A stretch of DNA of 64,000 bases from Sclerodactyla briareus (GCA_026419785.1 JAODTK010003965.1:243099-307098), one strand, 5' to 3'; positions 1-11,940 are shown, counted from the first letter of the stretch. The notes: generated from the sequence alone by a model not told the origin. Numbers and translations are program-made.

Positions 1-116
1 AACTAAAAACACAAGATTTTGACCTAGGGGTAGGTTGAGTCTCGTCGGGGACTTGACCCCCCGCTGGGAACTCGACCCCCCCCCCCCCCATCGGTGAAAT
101 CCTGGCGACAGGACTG

Positions 117-582
117 GGATTGGCATGCGCATGGCGCTGCGGATGATTCTTTAAAGAGAGGAAATGGGGGTTTTGGATGTAGGGTTTCGTTAGAAGGATA
201 CATTCACTCTGGATCTCATATTCCATTTTTCCTATAGGTATAGAAAATGGAATGGATTACCAACAGCCATGCATTATTTTTTTGTCAACATCATGGCAAG
301 AATGAGCCTCTATATATGTGCAATGAATCCACAGTACCCCACCAAAGACAATCTAGCCAGCGAAGCGTGCGCTAAATATTCTTGCCCAGCATTAGAGGAC
401 AAAGCCTTATCTCAGCATGGAGACTTGTCACACATTCACAACCCTCAGTCTTCAGGGGACATAACTGGATATAGTGTACGATAGAAGTGTTTTTCGTCGT
501 ACGTCGTGCGCATGCTCAGCGCGGGCGCGTCCCTCAGCCTGTCACCCCATCCACTCTCCGCAGCGCCATGCGGCATGCAATC
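117..582. repeat. 466-bp inter-element segment with inverted ends
   Basis: The segment starts GGATTGGCATGCGCATGG and ends with the approximate inverse, 551-582. The inverted symmetry of the flanking transposon ends therefore extends about 30 bp into it on each side. An identical segment lies at 1863-2328. It could be a separate small foldback element or the remnant of a larger palindromic unit. No coding potential is recognised; the short reading frames here are unremarkable. Confidence 0.45.
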
Positions 583-1862
583 CAGTCGTGTCGCCAGGAT
601 TTACCCGATGGGGGGTTCCGGTTCCCCGACGGTGGGTCCAAGTTCCCCGACGAGACTCACCCAACCCCTAGGTCAAAACCTCATTTTTCATGTTCCTCAT
701 TTTTTTTAACTTTTTCTATGTAGAATGGGTGCAGGTAATTTCTGATAATGTAACGAAGCCAGAAGCGGGTTACAGCTGAAACCTCTAATATAATTGTATA
801 AACGTAATTGATAAATACCAGACCCAATCACATGACAATCCGTGCTACCGTCCTTAGGTCTTAAAACCATCGCTCTTACACTGCACATAAATGCTTGGGC
901 ACTTGGGGGACGCTGCGTCGTTAGAGCACCCACGGAAAATGCAAAACAGTGGATGGACGGCAGAACGATCATCCGCTCCAACAGAATTGTACCGTAATTC
1001 TCTTGCAACAGACATTTCGAATATATCCATGAGGCTTGTGTCTCCCATTTATTTTATGTCACTATGTATATTCTGTAGGAACTTAGGAGGATGGATCGGC
1101 TGATCTTCAACTCGAGCGAGTAACCTGGCAACATAGTTCGAACCCGAGGCGCGCCGGATCGCTGCCTCAGATGTAGCTTCAATATAGGATGTTCACTTAA
1201 AAGAAGTTTTGGAATATTTATCAGGCACTGTCGGGGCAATAGGCCCATTTGGGGAACGCGGGGAACTATAGAGTTTATCTTCACTATTTTCTGTTTAACC
1301 GGCCTTTGTGTCAGTTTAGCGAACATGACACGTTCTGAACTGAAATTTTCAACTATAACTTGGATAATGTGCATTTGTCCTCATTACAGTTTCGCTCCAT
1401 GCGACGGGGCGGCTCAATATGGTCCCGGCATTCTGGGAAGTTCAATAGTATTAGCCCATTTCCCTGTGTCACGTATTCATTCTCTCACCTTAGAAGTAAT
1501 GAGATTAAGTCACAGGACAAGCGGAACATGTACTGCATTGCATTTGAAACGTTAGTTTTTACAGTAATTCATGGATTTCCATATATACTTACCGAACACA
1601 GAAGATCGAGGCATTATCCCCGCATGGTGCAGACTGGATACTGGCACCTCAATTGCGTGGGATAACACTCAGAGAAAACAATGCCCTCCACAATGTGTAC
1701 TTTATTTTTTCGTTCTATTTTTCTTTGATAAGAACGTTCAAAATGAAAACTAAAAACACAAGATTTTGACCTAGGGGTAGGTTGAGTCTCGTCGGGGACT
1801 TGACCCCCCGCTGGGAACTCGACCCCCCCCCCCCCATCGGTGAAATCCTGGCGACAGGACTG
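583..1862. mobile_element. Non-autonomous hAT-like DNA transposon with long terminal inverted repeats
   Basis: The left end begins CAGTCGTGTCGCCAGG and the right end finishes CCTGGCGACAGGACTG. The two termini are inverted copies matching at 15 of 16 bases. Inverted similarity continues inward for about 120 bp (583-705 against about 1745-1862) and is rich in C and G runs. The inner part near 1680 (TGCCCTCCACA) and the G/C-rich end recur at 53.2 kb and 55.7 kb, where the element ends in a CCACTG-type terminus. No transposase is present. A CAG...CTG terminus suggests the hAT superfamily. No clear target duplication is visible, because the flanks are themselves inverted copies of each other. Confidence 0.6.
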
Positions 1863-2328
1863 GGATTGGCATGCGCATGGCGCTGCGGATGATTCTTTAA
1901 AGAGAGGAAATGGGGGTTTTGGATGTAGGGTTTCGTTAGAAGGATACATTCACTCTGGATCTCATATTCCATTTTTCCTATAGGTATAGAAAATGGAATG
2001 GATTACCAACAGCCATGCATTATTTTTTTGTCAACATCATGGCAAGAATGAGCCTCTATATATGTGCAATGAATCCACAGTACCCCACCAAAGACAATCT
2101 AGCCAGCGAAGCGTGCGCTAAATATTCTTGCCCAGCATTAGAGGACAAAGCCTTATCTCAGCATGGAGACTTGTCACACATTCACAACCCTCAGTCTTCA
2201 GGGGACATAACTGGATATAGTGTACGATAGAAGTGTTTTTCGTCGTACGTCGTGCGCATGCTCAGCGCGGGCGCGTCCCTCAGCCTGTCACCCCATCCAC
2301 TCTCCGCAGCGCCATGCGGCATGCAATC

Positions 2329-3349
2329 CAGTCGTGTCGCCAGGATTTACCCGATGGGGGGTTCCGGTTCCCCGACGGTGGGTCCAAGTTCCCCGACGAG
2401 ACTCACCCAACCCCTAGGTCAAAACCTCATTTTTCATGTTCCTCATTTTTTTTAACTTTTTCTATGTAGAATGGGTGCAGGTAATTTCTGATAATGTAAC
2501 GAAGCCAGAAGCGGGTTACAGCTGAAACCTCTAATATAATTGTATAAACGTAATTGATAAATACCAGACCCAATCACATGACAATCCGTGCTACCGTCCT
2601 TAGGTCTTAAAACCATCGCTCTTACACTGCACATAAATGCTTGGGCACTTGGGGGACGCTGCGTCGTTAGAGCACCCACGGAAAATGCAAAACAGTGGAT
2701 GGACGGCAGAACGATCATCCGCTCCAACAGAATTGTACCGTAATTCTCTTGCAACAGACATTTCGAATATATCCATGAGGCTTGTGTCTCCCATTTATTT
2801 TATGTCACTATGTATATTCTGTAGGAACTTAGGAGGATGGATCGGCTGATCTTCAACTCGAGCGAGTAACCTGGCAACATAGTTCGAACCCGAGGCGCGC
2901 CGGATCGCTGCCTCAGATGTAGCTTCAATATAGGATGTTCACTTAAAAGAAGTTTTGGAATATTTATCAGGCACTGTCGGGGCAATAGGCCCATTTGGGG
3001 AACGCGGGGAACTATAGAGTTTATCTTCACTATTTTCTGTTTAACCGGCCTTTGTGTCAGTTTAGCGAACATGACACGTTCTGAACTGAAATTTTCAACT
3101 ATAACTTGGATAATGTGCATTTGTCCTCATTACAGTTTCGCTCCATGCGACGGGGCGGCTCAATATGGTCCCGGCATTCTGGGAAGTTCAATAGTATTAG
3201 CCCATTTCCCTGTGTCACGTATTCATTCTCTCACCTTAGAAGTAATGAGATTAAGTCACAGGACAAGCGGAACATGTACTGCATTGCATTTGAAACGTTA
3301 GTTTTTACAGTAATTCATGGATTTCCATATATACTTACCGAACACAGAA
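2329..3349. mobile_element. Second, right-truncated copy of the long-TIR hAT-like element
   Basis: This copy starts with the same CAGTCGTGTCGCCAGG terminus and matches 583-1603 essentially base for base. It stops at 3349, where the tandem duplication ends, so it lacks the right terminal repeat. It is part of the block duplication, not an independent insertion. Confidence 0.6.
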
Positions 3350-3583
3350 TCAGATCGTGTTCACACCAACCCCGATGCTACCTGGAAAATTGTGTCGCAA
3401 TTGCACTCACCGCTCAAAGTGTATCATGCTAACTGGGAGGAAAGTGTGCACACACAACATACACACGCAACATACATATATAACACACCGCCACACACAC
3501 ACACGTACATCCACACGTACACACACACGCGCAGCCATAGTGCCCATGAGTCTTCTCTGAAGTCATTCGGGCGAGACAAAAAA
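3350..3583 (+). repeat. Retroelement-like tail repeat with CA-rich tract
   Basis: This starts at the exact break of the first tandem duplication with CAGATCGTGTTCACACCAA, runs into a CA/CATA-rich tract (about 3448-3532) and ends near GGGCGAGACAAAAAA. The same order recurs at 9330-9602, 11690-11925 and 13610-13822: text beginning CAGATTGTGTTCA, then CA/CATA microsatellite, then a short hairpin and GAGACAAAAA. The layout looks like a retroelement 3' end. Confidence 0.55.
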
Positions 3584-3959
3584 TAGCATGGAGAAAAACA
3601 AGCAGTCAAAGGCTGAGGACGACTGAAAATAATTTTAGAGGTATCCGGAAAGCCTGATCAAACAGAAAGCGGAACGCCTATGGTGATTATCCAAGGGACA
3701 TTTTGACAACAGTACATATTAGATTCGAAAGAAGAAAGGGAATTCTGGAGGTTGCATCAAAACGTCAGAAGAAAGAAAAAATGTGGGCGTTCCACCTTCA
3801 ATAAACTGGTGACGGTCTACTCATGATAAAGTAGATGGCTTCGAACAAACAGTTTAGTCTGTTGTTACAAGAGAAGACACTTCCAAGTTTCCAGATGCCG
3901 GTGCTAGTTTATTCCTTTGGTGGCAAGATCGTTCCAACATAGGATGGTATTGAAAGTCT
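3584..3959. other. No recognised feature
   Basis: AG-rich unique-looking sequence between the tail repeat and the minisatellite. I see no reading frame of note and no repeat partner in this window. Confidence 0.4.
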
Positions 3960-4490
3960 AATTGAAGAACCTCAATCTAGGGTTCGGCAGGAAGCGGGTT
4001 AACGGAGCACATGTGGTGAGCATTCTAGTGCCATGATAAAAAGGGTTAACACACACTGGTATGATACTTATCTGCAGCAATCTAATGCGAGTGCGTAGCA
4101 GCACTAGGGTTCAGAGGAGCAGATGTATGAGCAGTCTGTCCCCATGATAAAAGGGTTTAAACCCACATGCGTATACAAACTATCTGCCCAGCAATCTAAT
4201 GCGGTCCATCGCAGCCCACTAGGGTCGGCCAGCTAAGGGGGTGGTAAGGTAGGTGGTCGGTATGGTAACAGCAAGGCAGTATGTGTGAGCAGTCTAGTCC
4301 CATGATAAAAGGGTTAACAACACTGGTATCAGACTACTGTCAAGCAATCTAATGCGAGAGTCCGCGCAGCCACTAGGGTCGGCCAGGGAGCGGCGGTAAG
4401 GTGGGGTAACAGGAGCAGATGTGTGAGCAGATTGCTCCCATGATAAAAGGGTTAACAACACTGGTTACAGACTATCTGTCAAGAATCTAA
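3960..4490. repeat. Minisatellite, about four units of 110-160 bp
   Basis: A block containing CCATGATAAAAGGGTTAAC, then ATCTGTCAAGCAATCTAATG, then CACTAGGGTCGGCCAG recurs near 4030, 4141, 4300 and 4438, spaced 111, 159 and 138 bp. Units differ by small insertions and deletions and by substitutions. No coding content is visible. Confidence 0.8.
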
Positions 4491-4499
4491 GAAAGGAGC

Positions 4500-4690
4500 A
4501 GGCAACCCCACTGGGGAGTGCTGGACTCCTCCAGCCCGCAGCGTCGATGCGTGTGAAAAAAGTGGGGGGGGGGGGGGACAATGAAACGCAAAGGACCATC
4601 TAAGCGGGAGCCACCATTGTTGGTGGGAATCGTCCAAAGAAATTTTAGCTTTCATACCCTCCAGACGCTGGTGGAAACGGCACCTTGCCA
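4500..4690 (-). mobile_element. Fragment of hAT-like element sharing the GCGCCAAC palindrome module
   Basis: Read on the reverse strand, about 4597-4627 gives CCACCAACAATGGTGG followed by CTCCCGCTTAGATGG. This is the same module found near 47.5, 49.3, 56.2 and 62.0 kb. A 13-base G run (about 4563-4576) next to it corresponds to the C run that follows the module in the other copies. Only a fragment is visible. Confidence 0.4.
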
Positions 4691-4904
4691 GACTCGATAG
4701 CACTTATCACATGTGTGAGTTGAGTAAAGACAGACACAAAGTTGTCATTACGCATACTAAGATGATTTAATTGCCGCATATCACACAGGTTATTTTTTTT
4801 TTACTTTTCTCCTCTGGCTCGTTCATAATGGGATCCAGGGGTTCTGCCCAACGGTCCAGGGTTGGGATCGAAGAGGAAATCCATGGCGTACGGGCCCTTC
4901 CAAT

Positions 4905-5115
4905 TGGGGAGCAGTAAATATTGCCGCATTTTGACAAAGCAAGTAATCGAAGACTACCAGGCGCGCGAAGCGCGCGAAGTTTGTGCATGTTTTCTGGGCA
5001 TTTATCGAAAATGTCAGCAGAAAATCCAGGCAATTTTGTCTCACTTTGCCTCTATCCTCCCAAATTTTCCACGAAATTGGCCAGAATTTTTATCTCAGAA
5101 AACTGGGGGGGGGGG
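4905..5115 (+). repeat. Dispersed repeat with GCGCGCGAAGCGCGCGAAG core, copy 1
   Basis: A palindromic-looking GCGCGCGAAGCGCGCGAAG at about 4962-4980 is followed by a stretch that in translation reads like an open frame with CACFLGIYRKCQQ and ends in a 14-base G run. The same layout occurs at 6100-6310. The two copies are clearly related but diverged. The open translation is more likely transposon filler than a protein, since no known domain is seen. Confidence 0.45.
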
Positions 5116-6099
5116 GGGGGAAGTCTTGCCTCCAAGCCTTCTGAAATTATTCGAGTGAAACAAGATGATTCGAAGAATGGTTATATCGATTTATTCACAA
5201 AGGCGGGGGAAAAAGGCCATTGATGAAAGTGATATGCACTTCGATGTACAATTCGAGCACTCGGTATGAAAACATGGGTAATCCTTTCGACTTGGGCCCT
5301 AGTGGGGTCCAGCATCTTTATCTGGGTCCGCATCTGGAATGAGTGGAACAAGGCATTTTCCAACGCGATTATTTTCTGTTAGACAATAATTGAATCAGTT
5401 TAGACGATTATCACAATATATGATGATCACTGTGAACCACCGACACACCCAATAATAAATGACCAGGTGCACGGTGCACGTTAACAGGTCAGTAATTGGG
5501 GCAGAACAACATACCCAGACTAAAAAGTTAGTGGAATTTCATTGCAGTTGAGGCACAAAAAACTTAATCAGTACTGATGGCGCGAAAATTCGGCCACCCC
5601 AAATCATAATTAAAAAACTCTTCAGGTTTTAATTTTCACAAATTTCTTCCATTATTTCTTCGAATTTGGGTATTTCGTTCGTGTTTTCATCGCACATTAT
5701 CCTGCAACCCGGCCCGACCCAGTCCGGATTTATAACTGATTGCTAAGTTGGTTCTGTACGCATCCGTCATAGTACTTTACCCCTATTACTATTTGGGCAT
5801 AGAATAGATTGACAATATCACCTAACTTGGGGTTGAAAAAATGCATGAAAATAATGTTTCCATTAGCAAATATACGGTGTGTTTGTATCGGCTAGGGACT
5901 TTCCAATCCAAGGGCGCGGGTCTTTGTGGGTCGTTGACCCCCAACTTTTTGAAGTCATACGTACATATGTGTTTTCACTCTTGACCACCTGGTTACCCTC
6001 AACTTTCAGACAGGAGAAATGCCCCCTTTGACTATTACGCAAGCCAAGGTGATGCCAGTTTTTTGGGCCAAAAGCTGGTTTGAGCACATCAAGTGAACA
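5116..6099. other. No recognised feature
   Basis: About 1 kb of mixed AT-rich sequence. No gene, tRNA or repeat partner was identified. Confidence 0.4.
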
Positions 6100-6310
6100 A
6101 AATTTTGCAGCAGAACATAATTTGGCTAAACGACAGGAAAGCATCCCCGTGCGCGAAGCACGCGAAAAAAATTTGCATGTGCTTTTCGGCGTTTTTGATC
6201 GAAAATTCGGCCAGTCAGCAGGCCATTTTGGGCATTTCCTCAATTTTGCCTTGTTCCTGTCAGATTTTTCCGAAGTATGGTCAATTTCTGCCGAATTTTT
6301 CAGCTAGAAT
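6100..6310 (+). repeat. Dispersed repeat with GCGCGAAGCACGCGAA core, copy 2
   Basis: Related to 4905-5115. It has the core GTGCGCGAAGCACGCGAA near 6150, then TTGCATGTGCTTTTCGGC, then a run similar to the first copy and ending near AACTGGCGCTCC. Divergence from copy 1 is substantial, so both are old insertions of one family. Confidence 0.45.
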
Positions 6311-7989
6311 AACTGGCGCTCCTCAAAGGGCTACCTACGCAATTTGGAGTCTGTTGCCAGAAGTCAAAGCAGATTGGATGTACAATTATGAATGTGACCC
6401 CAACGAGGGAGCCTATAGTTACTCGGGCGATGTCCAGGGACTGGGGCTAGCCAAATGATTTAATGGGTGAAGGTATTCGCCCTGCGAAATTAGTAAGTGA
6501 TTTGTGATTTCTGTTGCAGAGAAAGAAAGGAAAACTTAGAATCCGCCACTGAGGTCTTAGATTTATGTCACTCTGTCGGCAGCAGGGCGTTAACATTTCT
6601 GACTAGGCGAGGGCTAACATTATTAGGGGCTCGTGAGAGGGTCTCAGGCAGTCAGATTACCCGTCCCCTTTGAAAAGTTTGGCTTTAGGTGCAAATTCAT
6701 GTGCTAAAAGGGTTTTTTTTTTTTTTTTTGTACGAAAAAAAATCGGGCTGTCCACAATTGGCAATATAACGTTCCCTTCTGTAGTTATTGGCCTGAATCC
6801 TACTTCCAGGGGACACCGTAGTTGGGTTCTAGGGGAAAGGCCTGAAGTCAGACCTGTTACCCCATTTCAGAGAACCCGGTGTAATTTTCGTTTGCTCGTA
6901 GGCCCGTGTACCAGTTTCTTTGACGGAATTTTGAATGACTATCTCAAAGTTGTTCGATCTTGTTGCAATTCACGAAGGTAGAACAAACATACGGCGAAAT
7001 GGTGCTAATCGCACGGTTTTCCTGGATCAGTTCTATGACCTCAAAAAAATGCTTCTCATCTTGCGAGAAGTATACATTGTCGTGCCCGGGTTGTGTTAAC
7101 AGAACATATCATTCTATATAGCGCATTACTATGTAGGGAATATCTCGACGCGCCCCACAATTGTTTGCGTCTCTTTCGGATCATTGGGCCCAAGGGACTG
7201 TTTTGTTAAATTGAACTGCCAGGATATAATTGGTCAAATTGGGAGTGGCATCGTCATCGAGGCCTTCAGCTGGTAGAAATGCGATATTGTCAAGGAAGCA
7301 AATTTTAAACTATTGTCCCCAGAGAACAGAATAGAAAGTGCACCCAAAATATTTTGTTCTTACGGGATCTCATAGCTATCGGTTGCACGTGGTCTACAGT
7401 ATGGAAGCGAAACAACCATCAGGATACCGACGAAACGGGCGGCAGTTTTTGAATATTTCTTGGGCATCGATAAAATCACAACATCTTAAACTTGACAAAG
7501 TTTGCATATCATCGGCTCGAACAAGAGAAAAATAGGCAATTGCTGACATTGTGGGCCATTTATCCACTTGGCAGTTTTGTATGCCTGGATTGTGCTTTCT
7601 TTGCTCAAGCGTGGTTTCACGATCTGCACTTGATTTTACTTCCATAACGTGTTGGAGCAGTCTGGACGTTCACCGCCCTCGTATGGCCAACGCCGCTGGT
7701 GTTTATAATTCAATGGAATTTATTGTGAGTGTTCCCTTGTTTAAAAACAACAAAATAGATAGTTCACTTATGGTTCTGAGGTGAAAAACTTTGCATAAAA
7801 GCTTATATCGCAGAATTGCCTTCAAAATGCACGCTCACAAACACTATAGAAGCAACAGCCACAGTCGTCTGCGCGGCGCAGCGCGCGGGGAAATTTTGGG
7901 CAATGGGGTTCGGAATAACTGAGGCCACTGTGGTCTTTGCCTGTGAGGCTGCTTTCTCAAGATTTTAAGCCCACACCAGCCACGTAACG
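6311..7989. other. No recognised feature
   Basis: This interval holds an 18-base T run near 6712 followed by A-rich sequence, and several short frames with no recognisable domain. I find no repeat partner and no splice-supported exon. Confidence 0.35.
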
Positions 7990-8140
7990 GTACCGTGTGT
8001 TATTAAACGGACATGTACTTTCGCTTTCATCGAGGATCAAGAAGTGGGGGGGGATTTTATATGATGCCCCCCACTTCGAAAAGTGGGGGGACGTGTCCCC
8101 CCAGTCCCCCAGGATAGGCGCCCATGCCGCAAAACCTATC
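7990..8140. repeat. GC-rich foldback with a perfect 10-bp hairpin
   Basis: Bases 8067-8076 (CCCCCCACTT) pair with 8081-8090 (AAGTGGGGGG) across a CGAA loop. The upstream GAAGTGGGGG at 8041 can also pair with the first arm. C/G runs continue to about 8110. This resembles the G/C-rich ends of the hAT-like elements in the window, but no complete element is defined here. Confidence 0.5.
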
Positions 8141-8348
8141 AGGAAGCTCTCCATACATACCAGTGTTCCACTCACAAACGTTACAGTAACTTTCAAGTGA
8201 TTGCGCCCCAGAATCGATATTATCTGCTGGTTGCTCGTGGTCCCCCTATGCTGATGAGATGATTTCAAGATCAAAGTGGGATGGGACTGCCAATGGATGA
8301 AACAGTAGACCTAGAGCAGACCACCTACATAGTATTACTATTATCACT

Positions 8349-8674
8349 ATGCACTTGTCAATTGCATAACACACCCACAACCCAACGGTAAGTAAGTCGT
8401 CGTGGTCATTGTCCAATGGCATGGTGACACACATGTGGGTCATTTTGCCAATGTTGTCGGTCATGAAAGGGAAGGAGGGTGAGGCGGTTGTTTTTCAAAT
8501 TGTACAGCAGGTTATGGGGCTTCGGGAACGTGGGGTGGGTCACTTTTTATGATTTGTCAGTCACAAAGTGAGAGAGGGGATGGGTCTTTGTAACCCAGTT
8601 GGTTCAACACCTAAGTGCAATGACTTCACGCTGCCGGGGTAGTAGGGGTGCGTCATTGCAATAACAAGTGCATT
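8349..8674. mobile_element. MITE-like element, about 325 bp, copy 1
   Basis: The left end ATGCACTTGTCAATTGCATA and the right end, which reads ATGCACTTGTTATTGCAATG on the reverse strand, form imperfect terminal inverted repeats. Similarity continues inward through CACCC-rich sequence to a GAGTCATTG-like motif. A second copy with similar ends lies at 24628-24964. There is no coding region, and the superfamily is not assignable. Confidence 0.5.
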
Positions 8675-9329
8675 AAGACCTTATGTTCTCACACGCTGTC
8701 ACCTGCAGAAAAGGAATGCACAATTCAGACATATGAAATACCCTCGTGGGGCATCAGGCAGTCCCTAGGCAATAAATGAGAAAGAAATAGGGAGCTCCCT
8801 GGTTGGCAACCGCCCAAAATAGTCGGGGTGCCAGGAATGGGGTCTGCACGATATCCATAAGGTTTTGAATCCATAAGAGTCCCCATTATTTCAGAAGGGT
8901 CGTAAATTCATAATGTGCAAATTTCGTATGGAAATAAAAGGTTTGCTGTGAATAATCAAAGGGTCATAACCATAGATCCGAACAAACTGAAGGTCTCATA
9001 TGTATGCAAATTACTGAAATGGAAGACTTCTTAATTAGCATATTCTTTTCGCTGAAAAATTAAATCAGTCATCTCCTTAAAGCATGTAACTATGTGCCAA
9101 ACTAAATCACGATTGAGAAGAGACGGCGAAGTATCGCCCGGCGCGCGGTGATCAATCCACGATCAATACGCAGGGTTCCTAGATGAAGGGCATGGGTAAG
9201 AACCCGGACAAACAAATAAAAAACCATAGCATGTACGGTTCGTCTGATAATCTTGCTAACGAGCAATGACCATAAATTACATAAAATTGGTTTCACTACC
9301 CTACTTAATTAGTGATTTTGGGCAAAAAA
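8675..9329. other. No recognised feature
   Basis: Mixed sequence with no recognisable gene or repeat, ending where the CAGAAGCGGATTGTGTTCA tail repeat begins. Confidence 0.35.
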
Positions 9330-9602
9330 TCAGAAGCGGATTGTGTTCACTCAACCCCGAGACTACATACATAATTTCATTAAAATCGCTCTTATTAAGA
9401 ATACTGCTGATCCTGCTAACTGAAAGTGGGACACACACACCCCATACATACATACAACATACATACATACATACATACATACATACATACATACATACAT
9501 ACATACATACATACATAAATACATACATACATACACAAAACGCACATGACAAAAGTGACCAATAAGCCTCTTGCCGTGTTTATTTGTTCAGCGAAACAAA
9601 AA
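9330..9602 (+). repeat. Retroelement-like tail repeat with CATA microsatellite
   Basis: This has the same order as the tails at 3.5, 11.8 and 13.7 kb: CAGAAGCGGATTGTGTTCA, ATTTCATTAAAATCG, GAAAGTGGGACACACA, a long CATA tract, then a weak hairpin and AAACAAAAA. No body of the element is attached on the left. Confidence 0.55.
9445..9534. repeat. (CATA)n microsatellite
   Basis: About 20 consecutive CATA units with a few interruptions, lying inside the tail repeat. Confidence 0.95.
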
Positions 9603-10060
9603 GTGTGACGCCGACACATTTCGCTGCAAACAACTGGACATTTTCAGATCATAAATGGAAACTATACTTCCCTACTTGTCATAAATCACTCAATAGATTC
9701 CATTGTCATACAGATAAAGACACTTCACTATCTGCGATAAGGCCACAACATAATATGTCCTGAACACAAACAATATTGGAAAACACTGGAATCAATACAG
9801 CTATAAGTTCTCAGTGAAAGAAAAACAGCCCGAACAGTCTTTCAACTGTATAGCCACATATACTGGCTGCTTTGTTACGAACTTTTCAGACTATTCCATC
9901 AAGAGAGATAGTTTACAGGCCTGGGGAGCTATGTAAACAAATCCCCCCCTGACATGATAATTTATGGTCAATGCCCAGAGAGGTGTTCCCGTGCCAATGT
10001 CCCACTACTCAAGGTTAGAGGGAGATTTGAGCTTAAAACAGCGCCTAGTTCGATTGCTCA
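9603..10060. other. No recognised feature
   Basis: AT-rich sequence with no gene or repeat identified, up to the start of the 1880-bp tandem duplication. Confidence 0.35.
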
Positions 10061-11940
10061 TATAGAACTTTCAGGCAATAAAAAATCATTGAATTAATTA
10101 GTATTGTTTTTTGGATTCATATGAAATCGGCCTGAAGAACTTTGATGAACATAAACAGTGTTCATGAAATTGAAATATACCCAATGCTCAAGTCAATGTT
10201 AAATTTGGGAGGGACTAAAAGGACCATTTACACATCAAGCTTCATTGAAAAATCGAACCGTGACAAACTTGAAATTTGAAAAACCATGCCAAATAGACAC
10301 ACTGAATGACCTCAGTGATCCAGTCGATCTTAAAAAAAATGGTGGGAGAGTGAAGGTAAGCCATATTACCGAGTTTCATGGAAATTCTCGGACCCTGACC
10401 CCAAAAACTATCGGGTTCATTGTACTCATCATGGGGAACACACATACCAAGTATGAGCTGCATCCATCGGTGGGTAGAGTGTTCGAGTTATAGTGTTTAC
10501 AGCCAAAATTGGCCAAAATTCGACTTCCACAATTTTTTTATTTTGGCCAAATTCACCCACACCTGAACCAATAAAAAATAGGGTTCCTGCTCTCTCTTGG
10601 ATGGTTCGCTAACGAAAATTATGGATGGGGTTTGTCCACGTCGGGAAAGGCAGGCACCATGATGACTGTAGACAGGGTAGGGCCAATAAGAGATAGGCAG
10701 GAACGACTGCAGCGGGTGCAGAACAGGGTCTTGTACGGTTGCGCTGAAGTGGCTGATGCCTGCCGAGCTTCCTCTTTCTCCTCGGCTCCTCAAGGCGACA
10801 GGGGGGTTTCCTCGAAAGTGGAGGCAGCCTGGTGGATTCGTAGCCTACATGCCGGCGGGGGCAAGCAGCTATGGTTGGGCCCAACTGGCTAAGGTCATGT
10901 TTGTGGGAAGGCGAGTGAGTTCTTTCAAGCGTCTCTGTACCGCTTCTTTGGGCCGCTCTATTTGCGGTAAGCCAGTGGACGCTATGGACAGTGCAATCGT
11001 GGCAGCCGATGGTCATCCATTTGGTCCGGCCCTTGCCCTCCGAAGTTGAGCATTCAACAGCATGGTGCTGAATGCTTGGGACCTCGCCTGTTGGAGGGAC
11101 ATCAGTGGTTGTAACGAAATCACTCCAATGAGTGTGGAGGATGCTGCGGAAGGCAGCGTGGTGGAAACGCTTCGAGAGTTGCAGATGTTGACGGTAGCTG
11201 GTAACATGACTCCAGAGCCCATACAGGAGTGTAGTCAGAACAACAGCATGGTAAACGCTGTTCTTAGGGCGCTTTCTCGGATGTTTGTTGCTCAATACTC
11301 GCTTGAAGAGCCTACCAAAAGCCCAGTTTGCTTTTGCCAGTTTTAGTCGATTACCCTGTCATCTTTGTATCCATAAGAAAACTATTTTAAGAAGCTGATC
11401 GGAGCAGGCATTCTGGAATTATCGGTTAAAAAGATTTTCCAGACCTTGAACTCTCGGACCTTTGACCTGACCCCACCCAACAAATAGGGATCATGTACTC
11501 ATCTAGGGGAACCCAGATACGAACGTATGAAACATGGCCATCCAAAAGTGGGTGGTTGAGTTATCATGTTACAAGGCTAGGCGTCAGTGGCACACCCACA
11601 CACACCACCACATTACGCCACACTGTCATGCTGCATAGATTCCTCTGACTTCCTCAAAGAATTAAAAAATTGGGTGATACCTCACCCAGTGACTTTCTTG
11701 CCCAAAAATCTCATCAGATGTGTCACCCAAACCCTGATACTACAAAATTTCACTAAAATCGGTCTTACCGTTTCGGAGAAGAAGAAGAATCCTGGCTAAC
11801 GAGAAGAAAGTGGGACACACAGATACATACACATCACATACACACACACACACACATGACCACAGTTGGTCCGTCTAAGTCCTCTCCTTGACACTTTATT
11901 TCAGGCGAGACAAAAAAATGACCACGCTTCCATTGACTCC
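10061..11940. repeat. 1880-bp tandem duplication, copy 1 (G320 composite)
   Basis: Starts TATAGAACTTTCAGGCAATA, which recurs exactly at 11941. Within the unit are a head (10061-10320), a G320-type unit (about 10320-10620), a reverse-strand LINE fragment, a second G320 piece (about 11380-11600) and the tail with CA repeat, weak hairpin and GAGACAAAAA. The order is preserved in copy 2, so the composite existed before it was duplicated. The copies differ by many short insertions and deletions and by substitutions, and look roughly 80-85% alike by eye. Confidence 0.8.
10570..11330 (-). pseudogene. LINE fragment: C-terminal part of a reverse-transcriptase ORF2
   Basis: A 228-codon reverse-strand frame (11295 down to 10609) begins near NSVYHAVVLTTLLYG and continues with RSILHTHWSDFVTTTDV and VPSIQHH. 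Known LINE proteins have a YxAVVLTTLLYGSE...LRSI..I.W.D.VTN..VL stretch after the polymerase fingers and palm. A neighbouring frame gives FCTRCSRSCLSLIG, a CxxC zinc-finger-like end typical of the same proteins. The frame changes at least twice, and the catalytic FADD part is absent, so it cannot be active. The clade is uncertain; RTE-like or a related clade is likely. It sits antisense inside a G320 repeat unit. Confidence 0.65.

Larger units (their letters stand above)
1..3349. repeat. Near-perfect 1.6-kb direct tandem duplication
   Basis: Bases 1-1603 recur at 1748-3349. The offset is 1747 bp before the poly-C run and 1746 bp after it, because that run is 14 C in the first copy and 13 C in the second. 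No other difference was seen by eye. The copies diverge just after a shared GAACACAGAA. The first continues into transposon sequence (1604-1747) and the second into an unrelated retroelement-like tail. The first copy may extend left of the window. Such identity means either a very recent duplication or an assembly duplicate. No coding region is recognised inside it. Confidence 0.9.

Noticed and set aside
1130-1160. tRNA B-box at AGTTCGAACCCGAGG
   Set aside because: No A-box at the right distance and no cloverleaf by eye.
9301-9619. Reverse frames of repeated YVCMYVCM
   Set aside because: They are translations of the CATA microsatellite.
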